Positions 13,601 through 28,600 are shown, counted from the first letter of the stretch. The stretch is 64,000 bases of DNA from Ciona intestinalis (GCF_000224145.3 NC_020166.2:3580948-3644947), one strand, 5' to 3'. The notes: generated by a model not told the origin, from the letters alone. Numbers and translations: made by a program.

Positions 13601-16600
13601 GGTTCCTTGTTGCAAACTTCTTCCTCTGATTCCAACAAAGACATTACCACATCATCAATGTTGACAGATTTTTCAAGGAATCGAATTGTGGTTGAGTTCC
13701 AGTAAACCTCGCCATGAAATTTTTTTTCCAGGTCAGATCGACGGCGAGCCACATACAAAGATTTACCTTAGAAATAATTTATAAAACTTTTGTGGTATTT
13801 TGCCGATTCTGATCTAAATCCAGGGTTACATGGCGACACCACATGACCCAATTCTAGCAGAATAGAATAATAAAATTTAAGAATAACAAATGTTTGTTGA
13901 ACAGAAATATTCAGATTTAAATAAACCTTTAAAACCACTTGAACAAGTTTGTAAATTCATTCTATTCTGCATAGGAAATCTTAAAGTGTAGAATTTTGGC
14001 AAATTTGCAATTATAACACACTGAACTTGGTAGTCTACTTGAAATACACACCCATTCCTGCCTGCTCAGCAAACACAACTCTAACAGAGCTGTGATCTGT
14101 ATCAACAGTTGAAGCAGTTTCAACTTCATTCCCAACGACCAAATGTTTCTTCACATATTCCTCAATCTTGATTGGAAGAGATGGAAACTTTGATTCCACT
14201 TGATTCTGTGGTAGAAAAAGAAAGTTTATTCAAAACAAGTGAAAAACTACAAAAAACTGTTGTCCACTTAATTTTACGGTAAAAAAAATATATATTAAAA
14301 CCCACAAAAACACTACAAAAATTAATTCAAAACATGTAAAAACTACAAAAATAAATATTAAAACCCACAAAAACACTACAAAAATTAATTCAAAACAAGT
14401 AAAAACTACAAAAATAAATATTAAAACCCACAAAAACACTACAAAAATTAATTCAAAACATGTAAAAACTACAAAAATAAATATTAAAACCCACAAAAAC
14501 ACTACAAAAATTAATTCAAAACAAGTAAAAACTACAAAAATAAATATTAAAACCCACAAAAACACTACAAAAATTAATTCAAAACAAGTGAAAACTACAA
14601 AAAAACTATTGTCCACTTGATTATGTTGACTGTGGTAGAACAAAAAACATTCAAAACAGGTGAAAACCACAAAAATAAATTCAAAACTAGTGAAAACTAC
14701 AAAAAACTGTTGTCCACTTAATTCTATGGTAGAAAAAAACTTGGTAAGCTCTAATTTATGTTCCTGTTACAAGACATACCTCATCAAAACATGAAGTTAT
14801 GTAATGTTGCAGGTGCTTGTCAGAATCACAAGTCTGTATTGTTGGTTTCTATCAGGTTGTTGAACCAACATCTGGAACAAGCGTTCAGTTTCTCGAGATA
14901 CGTTGAAGGTTAATTGATCAGCACATCCCAAGCAGTAAATCAGTTGATCTGAAATAAATGTTGAATTTAATGTTTATGAGTGACTAGGTGCATTCAGCCA
15001 GTGATAAGTTTTTTAAGTTATTAAATGAAATTGCTTAGACAGATTTTTTGGTAATGGTTACAAATTCCGTACAGATTTTTTTTAGACAGATTTTTTAGTA
15101 ACGTTTGCATATTTCACAGTTTTAGTTGATCTGAAATACATGTTGAACTAATGTTTATAAGTTTGGTAAAGTTATTCTGAAACTTAGGTGGCCTATATCG
15201 CCGGGGCATGTAAGGTAAAAAAACTATATCGCCGGGGCATGTAAGGTAAAAAACCTATATCGCTGGGGCATGTAAGGTAAACAACCTATATCGCTGGGCA
15301 TGTAAGGTAAACAACCTATATCGCTGGGGCATGTAAGGTAAAAAACATATATCGCTGGGCATGTAAGGTAAAAAACATATATCGCTGGGCATGTAAGGTA
15401 AAAAACATATATCGCCGGGGCATGTAAGGTAAACAACCTATATCGCTGGGGCATGTAAGGTAAAAAACATATATCGCTGGGCATGTAAGGTAAAAAACAT
15501 ATATCGCTGGGCATGTAAGGTAAAAAACATATATCGCCGGGGCATGTAAGGTAAACAACCTATATCGCTGGGGCATGTAAGGTAAAAAACATATATCGCT
15601 GGGCATGTAAGGTAAAAAACATATATCGCCGGGGCATGTAAGGTAAACAACCTATATCGCTGGGGCATGTAAGGTAAACAACCTATATCGCCGGGGCATG
15701 TAAGGTAAAAAAACTATATCGCCAGGACATGTATGATAAAAATAGATTTGTAGAAATTTATCATTCACTCCAGCAGCATTAAGTCTGTAATAGGTTTTTT
15801 TTTTAATTTTTAAACAAAATTGCTTTTCACATTTATTTTTCAAATTTCTATACTTACTGTTAAAACCAGAATCTTGGATTGCTCTCCTGAGCAAGAGTTC
15901 CACTTCCTCTGCTGTGGTGGAGTCAGAGCAAATGAGAACTTCATTTGATGAAGGAAGAGCCAACAGTGGAGAGTAAGTATATATAGAAAGAAGGGTTCTC
16001 CACATTTCAGCTGACGGACAAATGAGAAGATTTGGTTGTCCAACGTTTAAATGTTCGGGTAGAACACGATCAAGTATAGATGCTTGTTGTGTAGTTTCAC
16101 TCAACATTGAAAGGAATTTTCCCATGTGTTCCACACTCATGCAGTTGTTCATAGATGTCACCTGTAAGTCAAATTTATGATAAATAAAAAGTGTATTATT
16201 TTTGTTGTTATTTTATTACCGCTGTTCCACTAAGGTAACGTTCACACACAGTTTTTACTGTTGTCCCAACGTTGTCTTCATTTTCTGTTTGATCTAAATC
16301 TTCTTGGATTCTCTGAATAACTTCTTCAAGTGATAAAGTTGACCGATCATTCACAACACTTTGAACGACATTGATGCGATTTCCGTTTGTTTCAAACCCT
16401 ATCATGAAGAGAACATGTTAAAATCCAAAAATAATTTTCAAACATTAAAAAACACAAGTACATTTTGCTTAATAAAAACACCAGTACATTTTGCTTAATA
16501 AAAACACCAGTACATTTTGCCCAAATCTTAATGAAATGATCTTTGATTTCCTGTTGTTTCAAAAAGAAACTTATATTAAAAGATTAAAAAAAATAGGAGA

Positions 16601-19600
16601 GTCATTGATTTTTTTAAATTTTTAAAGGAGACCACTTTGTAAAAAAGGTTTGGGACTCCTGTGTTGGATATTAAACTAAAAGCATGCTGCAAAAGCACAG
16701 TGAATTTACATAAACAATTTCATCTTACCAGCTTCCTCATCAAATTGTCGAGCTAAATCAAGAACCGAATCATCTTCAAATTCATTTTCAAGCGCCCATA
16801 AATAACATTCATCTAAATCTAAGTTTCTCACTGACTGAACTGCAGCTTTCGCAATGTTTTGCGTGATTTCCATGTCAACGAGTCGTCTTACCAATTTCTT
16901 CTTTTTCTGAGCCTTTGAAACATTGACGTTATCTGAAATCATAAAAAAACTGATAACACTGGACAAAAAAAATTCATTTCAATTTTGCAAAACAATATTT
17001 AAATATGTGTTAAAAAAAATATGACAATGAAAAAAAACGTTTGTTTAAGTTTTCTAAAAAATATTTAAAACAGCAAACATAAAATTCCTTGCACCTTCAA
17101 CAATTGACATTTCATGATCCTCGTTCTCAACTCTTGTTGCATCATCAAGAAGATCAATCAACTCGTCAAAATTAGTTTCCTTTTTCACCGATGTAAGCAG
17201 AGCATAGACTTGATCAGGAAAGTCGTTGATATCAGCGCTGTTTGCAAGTTCTTTACACAGATAAGTTAGCTGATGTATGTTGAAGTAGTTAAGTTGATAA
17301 TGTTGACTTCTCTGTTCACTTAGATAAGTTGTCCATCTAAAAAAATCAAAAAATCCTTAGAGGAATCATTTTTAGTCAGGTCTGAATCAATCAGCTAGAA
17401 AAAAACATTACACAGAAGTTGTCCATCTGAAAAAATAAGTTAAACAGCCAAAAAAAAAATTAAAAAAATTCAGAGGATAACATATAATAGTCCTGAATCA
17501 ATCAGCTAAAATAATGATGTACTAAACATATTCAGACCAAGTTTTGTTTAAAAAAGTCCATCTAAAAAAAACACCTAAAAAAATAAGTTGTCCAGCTAAA
17601 AAAAATCCTTAGAGGATAATTTCTAATCAGTTCTAAATCAATCAACTACAATAATGATGTACTAAACATATTCAGACCAAGTTTTGTTTAAAACACATAA
17701 TTTGTTCATCTAAAAAAGTTAAGTTGTCCAGCTAAAAAAATTCGAAAATTTCTAAGAGGAATAATTTCTAATCAGTTCTGCGTCATTTAGCTACATTAAT
17801 GATATAATTAACACATTAAGAATAAGTTTTGTTTAAAACACATAAGTTTTCCATCTAAAATGATAAGTTATCCGACTCAAAAAAAAAATTTTTTATGGGA
17901 ATAATTTTTAATCATTTCTGCATCAATCAGCTACAATAATGATTTACTAAACATATTTAAACTAAGTATTGTTTAAAACACACTTACGTGTCATGAGCTT
18001 CATGAAGAACCTTTGTTAAACTTGTCGTTCCAAGCATGACATCCTCACTGCTGGATATTGCTGAACTTGTTTCATCAAAAAATACTTCAATACTTACTGC
18101 ATGGTTTTCTCTTCCTCCAAAACACCTAATTTAGAAATATTTTTAATGAAAAGACAGATTATAGCGACATAAAACAGTTGTTAAAACACACTTACGCTTA
18201 CACTTAATTGGAAGAAAATAAGTGTGTTCGCTAAACCCCGCAGAAAAAAGAGCCATTTAAGTTTCTAGTAGAAACAGTGTGCATAAAGAATGAATGAATG
18301 TAACTTACTTTATCCTCGCGTGGCCGGAAAACGACAGTCGTTATCACACGGGTTTAACACCTCGTGCCAGCTTACGAGTTACCATGTATGTTACTTTGTA
18401 GGTGATTATTTTTTTAGGATTTTTCTTTTTTTTTTATAAATGGTGACAATTGGGTTGGAGCAATTGCCGTTAAGTGTCTTGCCCAAGGACACATACGCCA
18501 ACAATGGTAGCAGCGTCGAGCCTTAAATCCATTACCTCTGGGTTACAGGCAGGCGCGCTAATCCACTATACCACGGCGCCGGTCTGACAAGACATGACCC
18601 GTACAATGGGGGAAGACAGCTTTAAAGAGGATTGATCAGATACAACGCTGGTGTTTTTATTCAAACATTTTATATCTTCTTAGGACTTAGGACAGGAATA
18701 ATTTTCATTTTTTATGTATGGCTGACAATTTAAACACTCCAAATGAACCCTTGATTGCTGGGGTAATGCCAAAAACCTAGGGCCCATGGCTGGCGACGCT
18801 GCTGGACCTTACCCACATAGATGAGAATAAAACACTCTTATAGAACACGTAATTTCACGTAAGAATAGAACACGTAAGCAACAGAACACTCGAATAAAAC
18901 AAGTAATTTCAGTCAACTGTGCACAGATACATATGCCCACAATGGTGGATACAACAAGCCTTAAACTCCTAACCTCTTGGTTAGAGTCGAGCATACTTTG
19001 TCCGGCGCCGTGGAAAAGTGGTTAGCACGCCTGCCTCTAACCCAGAGGTAATGGGTTCAAGGCTTGTCATTGCTACCATTGTGGGGGCGTATGTGTCCAT
19101 GGGCAAAACACTTAACAGCAATTGCTACAACCCATTGGTCACTAATGGGTTGTCCAAATTATTAACCACACATAAAAAATAAACAAAAGTTCAAAAAAAG
19201 TGTTATAATGACTGTTGTTTGCCGGCCACGTGAGGATTAAGTAAGTAACATTCATTCATAGCCCTTATGTCACAGTGGCATTTACCACTTAATGGTCCAT
19301 TTGGAACTTGTTCATTTACCTCACATTTGCCTTCCATTTGCTGAACAGCAGACATCCTGATGTCTTAAGTTGGATATAAGCTTTAGCAAGGTTTTCAACA
19401 TTGGATAGAACATCAACAAACATTGAAACATCTTGTTTCCCTTTTTCTGCTTCACCAGCAATTAACATCAATCGTGATTGTAGATCACGAAGTTCACTCA
19501 GTGACATGCGTATTTCATCTGTAGGTATAAAAAACATGGCCAATAGTTTACAAACACAAATTACAGTTTGAGAACATTTATTTGCTTCAATCCAGTGGTC

Positions 19601-22600
19601 ACTAATGGGTTGTCTAAATTATGAGACATTAATAAAAAATAATAATAATCACCCACAAAGTAACATACATGGTAACTTCTAAGCTGGCATGACATGTATG
19701 AAACAGAACACCTGTGTTTAACCTCGGTCTTTTTCCGGCCACGCGAGAATAAAGTAAGTTACATTCATTCATTTATTCATTATTAAATGATGTTATACAC
19801 ACCAATTTCCTTTTCATCTTTTCTGTATTTTGGTATAACAAGTTCAAGGCAATTATCAAGTGAAGGAATTTGTTCTGTTTCTCCACCTATCCTGTAAAGT
19901 CCACGCTCGTTTATTTGCTGGGCTCTGGTCAATGACGACTTTTCAACTGATCCATGGAAATCCTTTACAGTTTTCAACCACTCCAAATGCTTTGCTGTTT
20001 CTTCCTGTTTGGATAAATAGAACAATATGAACAGATTGTCAAAATGATAATTTAAAGAAAATGTTCCCTCTTACCCATTTCTTAAGCAATCCTTCATCTC
20101 TTTGTACATTATTCCACACCATCTCACAAGCTGCCAGAAGCTTCCTCAATCCAGCTTGTTGGGGAAGATCAAATAGAAGAGGAGAGAATCCGATGACAGA
20201 ACTGAGGAAGCAGGAGACGCGATCAACCTCAATGGGAGTTTCACCAGCTGATATCATGGCAAGATCACTCATGACTTTTACTTCACCAAGATCTAAAGGG
20301 AAAAAATTCTGTTGCAGTCTTTTCATATTCTTAAATATATTTATACACAAAGCAGCATACTTGGTAACTCATAAGCTGGCATGAGGTGTATGAAACAGAA
20401 CACCCGTGTTTAACGACTGTCGCTTTCTGGCCACGCGAGGAAAAAGTAAGTTACATTCATTCATTTTTTATTTTTTTAATAAAATTATTATTATTTTTCG
20501 AATAATTCAATCTTTTTTCATATCACTTACTTTTCATGTGTTCCCTCAGCCAGTCAATAAGTTGATCCCATTTCAAAAACTTTTCCAAGATCAACAACAA
20601 TTCAGGATTGATCTTTTGAATTGAACTTGTTATTTTAGTGACACGTTCGGTGATTGAATTCAACACTGACTGTTTGTTGTCTCCCAAAGTTTTCTATAGA
20701 TTGTTTTAAAATAAACCAAAAAGCTTTAATTTTATTTCATAAATATTTCATAAAGATCAAACATAACATAAAAAAAAATTGAAATATACTGTCAACAAAA
20801 TATTTATACGACGCATACTCACCAGTGAAATATTTAATTCGTTAAATTCTCCAACCAAGTTCAGTTTAGTTTTAATGTCATTCAAAATCACAGCATTTCT
20901 CCTGTTCTGTTTTAAAGTCAAGTAATTACGAATCTGAGAAATTCTCTGTATAAAATTTGTTGCTGGTTGTGTTCCGGACACTCCTGCATCAATGTTGTGG
21001 AACTTAAACAGAGCATCAATTTCTTGCTTAAATTTCTCAAAGGACTCTCTGGAGTAATCCAGCAACAAAACTCCCATGATTGCATCCATTACAGTTAGTG
21101 GAAGGGTTCCTTTATAAAATCAATCAAAGTGTTAAGGCACTAATGGATTTTAAAAACAATAAACATATGTAAGAAAAATATCATAGGGAATTTTATATTT
21201 CTTGTTTAAAACTAATTAATTTTGTCATTTTTTTATTCGAAAATAAACAGTGTAAAAAAGCTAAAAACAGACAAATCATTAAGAAACAAACTACAGCTTT
21301 TTGTTTTTGGCCCCAAAAAACTAATGCAATTGATTACCGTTATTAATATGGGTGACAATTTGAAGAAGTTGTTGCTTGACTGGTTCCCATATTTGATTGA
21401 TTGCTTGCTGTACAGTGAACTCAACTTTGGGTTCATCCTCAGTACCAGCATGTTGTGCAACTATTTGCGCGCATATTTCATTCAATATGTGATGAAAAAA
21501 CTTGCTTGACATGATCTATTTAACATTTCAGTTTTAAAAAATGTGGCTCACATTTTTTTAAACGTATTTTTAAATTTGATATTAAATATTTTTCATTAAT
21601 TAAGTACATATTGTCAGTGGTCAGTATTTAAGGTTTAACATTCTTATTTTTAACTTAGTAATTGAATGAACTGTTTCTTTATCAGGCTCATACAATCGTT
21701 GTTTTAATATAATACACCTGTTTTTTTTAGGATTCTTAACTCAAATGAATAAAAACTATGCTGATGTTTTTGTTTATATAGTAATTTCCTTTTTTTCCAA
21801 AACAGAAAAATGCTTCAATATTTGACTTGTTTACCTTTGTATTTGTCATAAGTTGCATCAGAGCAACTTCTTCATCAGTAATGCCAAAGAACACAACTTT
21901 TGTCTCTGTAGTAAGATCCACATGATCAATCAAATTTAATTTTCTACATTTCACAAGGCGTGACAGTGGAAAATAAGACATGTGAATTTGACATTGTTTG
22001 TCCAGAATTGACACATCAACCAGAATTCCATCTAAAAAATCATAAAAACTTCAGCAAACCGTTAAAAAAAAATTTAGAAGCTTAACTAAATTACATAAAA
22101 ATTAAATTTGACCAATATCATGCAAATACCTTTTTCAAGCAGTTTGAAAAAATCCACAAAATTGCCAACTGCTACTCGAACTTGATAGAAATATTGCAAC
22201 TGGGTAAATCGAAACTCGATTAAGTCAGCCAGTGTAAATTCAATTTTGTCAACCCCGGAACCTTGATCCTAATAAAAAATGATGCAACAAAGGGTACCAA
22301 GCATACTTGTAAGATTAAAAGCGAAAGATTACCATACATGCTGCAAATAATAGCATTGCGTTGGAAAATGACTCACTGACATCAAAAATTACAAAACTAA
22401 TTATCAAAACAATGTTAACCAGTTTAATCCAAATGTTGAAATAACTTAAATAAAAAAAAACTTAACACTTGTAACAAATAAGGTTATCTTTTATTGTGTC
22501 AGTGCTTGAAAGTATTTTCGAGGATGTATTTATGCTTAAATATTATACTTAATGCACACTGCAGTTTTTTTAAATTTATGAGTACTCGTATTAAAAGAAA

Positions 22601-25600
22601 ACATAAATATTTACATGGTAAATTATCAAATTGTAACATTCCAAAAAAATCTCCTTGACTTGATGCAAATGCCTTATTCTTTTTGATGGAATTTCTCCAG
22701 TTTGAAGTTTCTCTACAATTTTCCTGACAGAGCTTTCAATGGTGATCAATATTTTTCTAATACTGTTTTTCACATTTTTTCTGTTAGCACCTGTAATATA
22801 TCACGAAACAATAGTAACAATACGAAGAAGGTCACAATATTAGATTATACCCTGAGTGATGCAAATCTCCTAAATTATATAAGTAGTTGATACTATAAAA
22901 GACCAAGTGCATTTCAGGACTCACTTAAAATCCGGTAAAACACTGCAGTTGCTTTCCATTCTAGAAAGCTCAGAAATACATCTTCCGTTTCTTGATAAGG
23001 AGATTTGTTACCCAGCACCATCTTCCACTGATTTTTAAATATCTTCATGCAAACAACCAAAAGTGCGGGGCGGAAGTGGTTTAAGATATATTGGAGGCCC
23101 ATTCCTGCGTTCTGTTAATACCAAAAACTTTTCAATGTTATTATGTTAATGCAGAAATATTAAATAGGAATTTCAGTTGTGAATGTGAGTGAGTGATTTT
23201 ATTGCATTTGACAAATAACTAGTTATGTTTGCACTTTATGATTCTTGAGCTGGAGTGACATACCGCAAGGTCTTTTTCCACATATTGGATTACAAGCTCA
23301 GTGAAGATTCCTTGAACGTGTTGATTCGGTTTTAAATTCTCAAGGTTTTGAGAATAAAATTCCAACAAACGTTGTGTTCCTGAAGAAAATGTCTAGGAAA
23401 AAACAAGAAACAGATTACCAAATCATACTCTTTGTAAATAACACATAGCCTTGTGAACGAATACGTTTATCATTTACCTTTTGTACAGTAATTTTCATAC
23501 CCAGCAAACACTGATTGAACCAGTTCTGTTTAAATTCTTTATTTGACCACTTGAAATCTGAGAGTGCATTCCATACCTGTTGAATATAAAATGTGCAACA
23601 ACAAAAAGAGAGAGTAAAACACAATACTGATAAATAAATAATTTTACCGTAATAGCGTTAAAATCCAATGTATGTAATTCCATAATCTCAAACAATCGTA
23701 AAACCATTGTGATTAGAGCATCTTCACATGCATAAACTTTAGCTTTCATCTGATCACTTTGATCCAACTGCATGGCATCCAATCAAATATTTATAAAACC
23801 AGGTTTAAATATATACTAAACAATAAATCATAGATTACATTTTGTATAATCTACAGATATAAATTAAACTATCGTTTATATCACACAGTAGGATTAAAAT
23901 GATACACAAACTATTAAAAACAATTAACATATCGAATATTTATTTGTACAACATAAAACAAAGCATAATAAAAGCAAGTACAACTAACCTTCTGAATTTC
24001 CACAGCATATTGTAAAGCATGATCAAGCATTGTCAGTGTTAAGCAAAGTGGTCCAACTTGGTAATTAGGTTTAATAACATAACTAGGAAAGCACTTGACG
24101 AGTTTTGGAACTCTGGTTAACATTTCCAAGCACTGTTTTAACTGACTGTCATTAAATGACCTGAATAAGGTGTACACATTGTTTAAAACATAAAAGGTAT
24201 AAGAAAACAAAACACAGGCATAAGAAAAAAAACACGTCCTTGAAATACAACCAGTTAAACACCACATTCAAACTATGGTTCTGTATAAATAAAGAAAAAG
24301 ATTTTAATATTTAAATTCTTGTTGCCAATTAGAAAATTTACTTACTCTTTGTTGATGGATTGTTCTTTATCTATTAACTTCTGTGATAGCCAGTCACACA
24401 AAGTAAACACCATCTTCTCTGTTATGTCCTGTTGAAATATCAGTTATTGTTATACTAAAACACTAAAAAGCACAAACTGCACAAAATAGAAACATTGTTT
24501 AATTTTTAATTATTTTTTTTTTAGAAATGCCAACTTGAGTAAGAGTAAATAGAATAATTGTTTTTTTTGCTTTGGCTGGTTATGAAAAAACTGATTTTGT
24601 TGTATATTAACCAAGAATAAAAAAGCACTCTATGCAAACAATCACTGTAAGAATAATTGGCTCATATTAAATAACAAAATAATTTTTTTTATAAAAATAA
24701 TTGTAAAATATTGAACACAATGTTTCTTTCTTTTTATATAAAATTAAATTTTAAATTTATCCACTTTATTAAATTGTAAAAAAAACTTTTACCTTTTTCC
24801 CTCGTTGAATTTCATTCCACAGAAAGCAGAGTTTATTAAAAACCGAGTTGAAATCAAAAAGTTGATCCCATTGTTTTGTTAGCAAAAGTTCCGTGACTGT
24901 TGACAAGCTTGTGATTTCTTGGTACATGGTTACTATCCATGGAAATCTGGCTGACAGTGATAGTATCTTCTGTGCCATTTGTTTAACATATCTGAAAATT
25001 ATGGGATGAAAATATTTGAAAGGGACAAATACGAAGGTTTAGATCTAAGGAAAAGTGAAAGCTTTTACCTCTGGTGTTCCTTTAGTCGAAACTTATCTAT
25101 GAGATCACTCCATCGAACATTATTTGGAAACGTAGGTCTGTTACTTTCCATGTTGGGTGATTTTAGAAGCTGATAAAGTGGAAGAACCAACAAGCATTGT
25201 GGTGTTATGCACAGATTTTCAATAAAACTGCCTATGTCATGCAAAGTCACACTATCTGATGACCTTGTACTTCTGCAATGCATTTAAAATCAAAAAAAAT
25301 CATGAAACATTTTGTAAAGTTTAATATTATTAGGCTTTACTGAGAAAAAAACAGTTTCTTTACACTAGCAATGTTAGTTTTTAAAAATTATCTTAATATA
25401 CCTTTGTGAGTTCTCAAAAGTAGTAGACAGACTTGTTAGCTCCCCAAAAACTATTTTTTGTTGAGTTTTATCTAAATCATGAATACTCAATCCAGCACAG
25501 AAGTCAACCACAAGTGAGAATTGGTCCAATTTCAAATAAGAATGTTGCAAAGATAAAGCAAAACAGAGAAAACCAAGAACCCGTTTGCATTTTTCTGTTG

Positions 25601-28600
25601 AATGGCTTGCAATTTCATTTGCAACAAATTGACCAACAGCATCATTCTACATGAAAAACTGCATTTTATACTTGGATCAATAAACAGCAAAAAAAGTTGG
25701 AAAAGAAATACAACCTTTGATTTCCCTAACTGAACATATCTTTTGTAGTATGATTTGTTCTCCTTGAAGCTAACGTCCTTAGAAACACATCTGAACCAAT
25801 CAATATAAAGTTTAATCAAATATTCCACGGGGAAACCTCTTTCTTCATTTCCCGATGTTGCAAGTTGAAGTGTTTGAAAAGTTGGCAAAAGTTTCCAAAT
25901 ATTTTGTTGATACAATTTTTCATAATCTTCAAATGACATTTCATCCATAACAACCAAATCATATTGTACGATGTGTCCACTTTCTCGTTTACCTAAAATA
26001 AGAATAACAACTGTCACTTTTATTCTGTATGGGTGAGGGTTTTGAGGACCTGGGATTTAGGCTAGATTTGACCCATTACCCCAACACCCTTGTACGACCG
26101 AATGTGGCTTGCTTGTGATAGTAAAGTCACATTCATGTTTTAACTCAAGCATCCCGACAAAATCCCGAATCTTGACCTGCAGGACTATCTGGGAAATTAG
26201 TTCCACATTTGCAACTAATATTCGGGGACTACAGTTGTGCTTACAGTCTGACGCACTTTGCAGAATGTTTATCCTCGCCTGAGCAGCGAGTCACCACATG
26301 TGCAACTTGTGGGTTATTGGTTTTTATATATGACTGTTAATTTCGACAAATCATTTTGTGACCACTGGGTTGGAGCAATGTTTGTTAAGTGTCTTGCCCA
26401 AAGACACATACGCAATAAGAACGGCGTCAAGCATCAAACCCGGGACCGTTCGGTCACAATGCAAGTGCCTATACTACTGACCCAAGGCGCTGGGCAACTG
26501 TTACTTGTGAAATTTAAAAATGAGATTGACAATTGCAAAACAACAACAGATATAATTAAACTTCAGATAGATTAGACATTACTGTAATTGTTTATGCTTT
26601 AACATTTGGAATTAATATATGGGATTAGTTTGGAATTTTACAATTACATGCATTGTGGTCCGGTGCCATGGCTTAGTGGTTTAGGAGCCTGCATTGTAAC
26701 CAAAGTGTCCCCGGTTTGATGCTTAACGGCACTACTTATAGTGTTATACCGATCCACCTGTGTGTCCTTGGGCAAGACACTTAACGGACATTACTCCAAC
26801 CCAGCGGTCACTAATGGGTTGTCAACATTATAAGCCATATACCAACAAAAATCATACACAAAGTTGAATGTGTGGTAACTCGTAAGCACACAAGGATAAA
26901 AAATGGTGCGAAAAATACATGTCCGACTGCGATGCAAGGTTGCACAGGGGATGACAGGAGTTGATGACATGAGTTGCAGACTTAAGACTTAATCCAGGAT
27001 CTGCCACGAGATTTAATCCAAGACTGCCATGAGACTTAGTTCTTTTAATCCAAGACTGCCATGAGACTTAGTTCTTTTAATCCAAGACTGCCATGAGACT
27101 TAGTTCTTTTAATCCAAGACTGCCATGAGACTTAAGTTTGTTGGACTGTGTGTCGCAGATAGATTTGGGGACCGTGTTGTCGATGGAGTCCGAAATGGAG
27201 CGGCACTGGTCGCATGAAGGACTTAAATGGGCTTTCCGGGTGTTGGGGTAATGGGCCCCCTTGAGAAAGGACCTCACTCTCAAGAATAGAAATAGAATAG
27301 AATTACATGCATTGTGTAAAGGGTAACTGTAAAGTTTTTATTAAATATAGAATTAAGCTGTTACACAACTAGGATTAAATCATGTAACAATAAAATAAAC
27401 TTACGATTGTATAACTCCAATATACGGTTGTAAATTCCCGTAATAGGTACATTTTCCCATTTGTATTTTTCTCCTTTCAAAATAATATATTTGTACACAA
27501 CTTCATATTGATCGACTGATATCAATTGTGCAAACTCAAACATGTTTGAACTGTAGAAATATTTGTTATTTTATAAGATATTTATAGTTTGTTCTAATAG
27601 GAATTTGTAATTACCATTACCTCTATGTTATCTCCTCATGCCACCATTGTTTATTAAATGTTTTTATGTGCTAGTACATAAGCAAAGACATGCTCAGCCT
27701 CAATTACATGCATTAAAGCACCAACTGGTAATTTTGATAAGGTCTTGGGTTTTAAGAATTTAGTTCATGTTTTCAAGTAAAAAATACTTTACTTACACAT
27801 CATTGTAGTGCATTGGATAATAGCATTCATTCATAAACAAGAACAACGTCCATCCATCAGGTAATGTAAACCCACCAAGAAACTTTGCTTGAAACTCCAT
27901 CATACATTTAGCTGAAGTAAAAACAAGACAATAATTACATGTCACCTTTGCAACAAATTTAAACCTTTCCTTTAAATCTAAATGTCACACTGATAGTCAT
28001 CATAAAACAGGTGTCCTATTTTATATACATCGTGCCCGCTTACGAGACGCAGCATTTCCTTTGCAGACCCTAAACCACTTACATGATTTAACAGCAGCTT
28101 TTCGTTCACTCATGTATTTCTCCATGCTGAAACCACTTTTCTTCACTGGAGAATCAAGTTGAAGAGATGAAAGAGACATGATGGAATTTTGCATTAACGT
28201 ATCATCTGGTACATCTATAATATATAGTTTGAATGTATGATAAAGTATTTTAAATAAAGGTTGTTATATGTCATTAATATTTGCTTGTGCTGATTACAAG
28301 TTACTGTGTTTTTTTAATATACTTTGGCTTCGTGGCAAAGTGGTTAGCACGCCTGCCTGTAACCCAGTGGTAATAGGTTCAAGGCTCCTTGCTGCTACCA
28401 ATGGGGGCGTATGTGTCCTTGGCCAAAGCACTTAACGGCAATTGCTTCAACCCAGTAGTCACTAATAGGCTGTCTAAGTTGTCAACTTTACAAAAAAACA
28501 CAATCATCCACAAAGTTTATTTGTTTTTTATCCACAAAGTTACATTTGTGGTAACACAGAAGTTGGCGCGAGGTGTATGAAACATAACACTCTTGTTACA

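Larger units (their letters stand above)
12948..25992 (-). other. RNF213: RNF213 exons 22-49: helical N-arm to AAA1-2 region
   Basis: Exons: 25715-25992, 25402-25646, 25069-25272, 24793-24991, 24346-24428, 23989-24160, 23648-23767, 23478-23576, 23264-23392, 22925-23111, 22615-22790, 22130-22268, 21835-22031, 21338-21515, 20823-21109, 20531-20693, 20075-20292, 19803-20004, 19320-19518, 17988-18125, 17095-17336, 16729-16932, 16220-16398, 15858-16161, 14780-14948, 14052-14205, 13570-13767, 12948-13079. Landmarks shared with the human protein include SAGETPIEVDRVSCF, WLKTVKDFHGSVEKSSLT, YQLNYFNIHQLTYL, LNVGQPNLLIC, AGMGKSLYV and VQSGVQKFLFDLIIL. Exon 14780-14948 needs a frame change to stay open. 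Exon 16729-16932 encodes a UBA-like helical unit. Confidence 0.88.

Noticed and set aside
14230..14670. 146-codon hydrophobic ORF on the minus strand
   Set aside because: Pure translation of a 63 bp minisatellite in an RNF213 intron; no independent coding signal.
15224..15668. Overlapping MPSDICFLPY-type ORFs, or a CRISPR-like array
   Set aside because: Head-to-tail 30-31 bp units with no unique spacers; a minisatellite in a eukaryotic intron.
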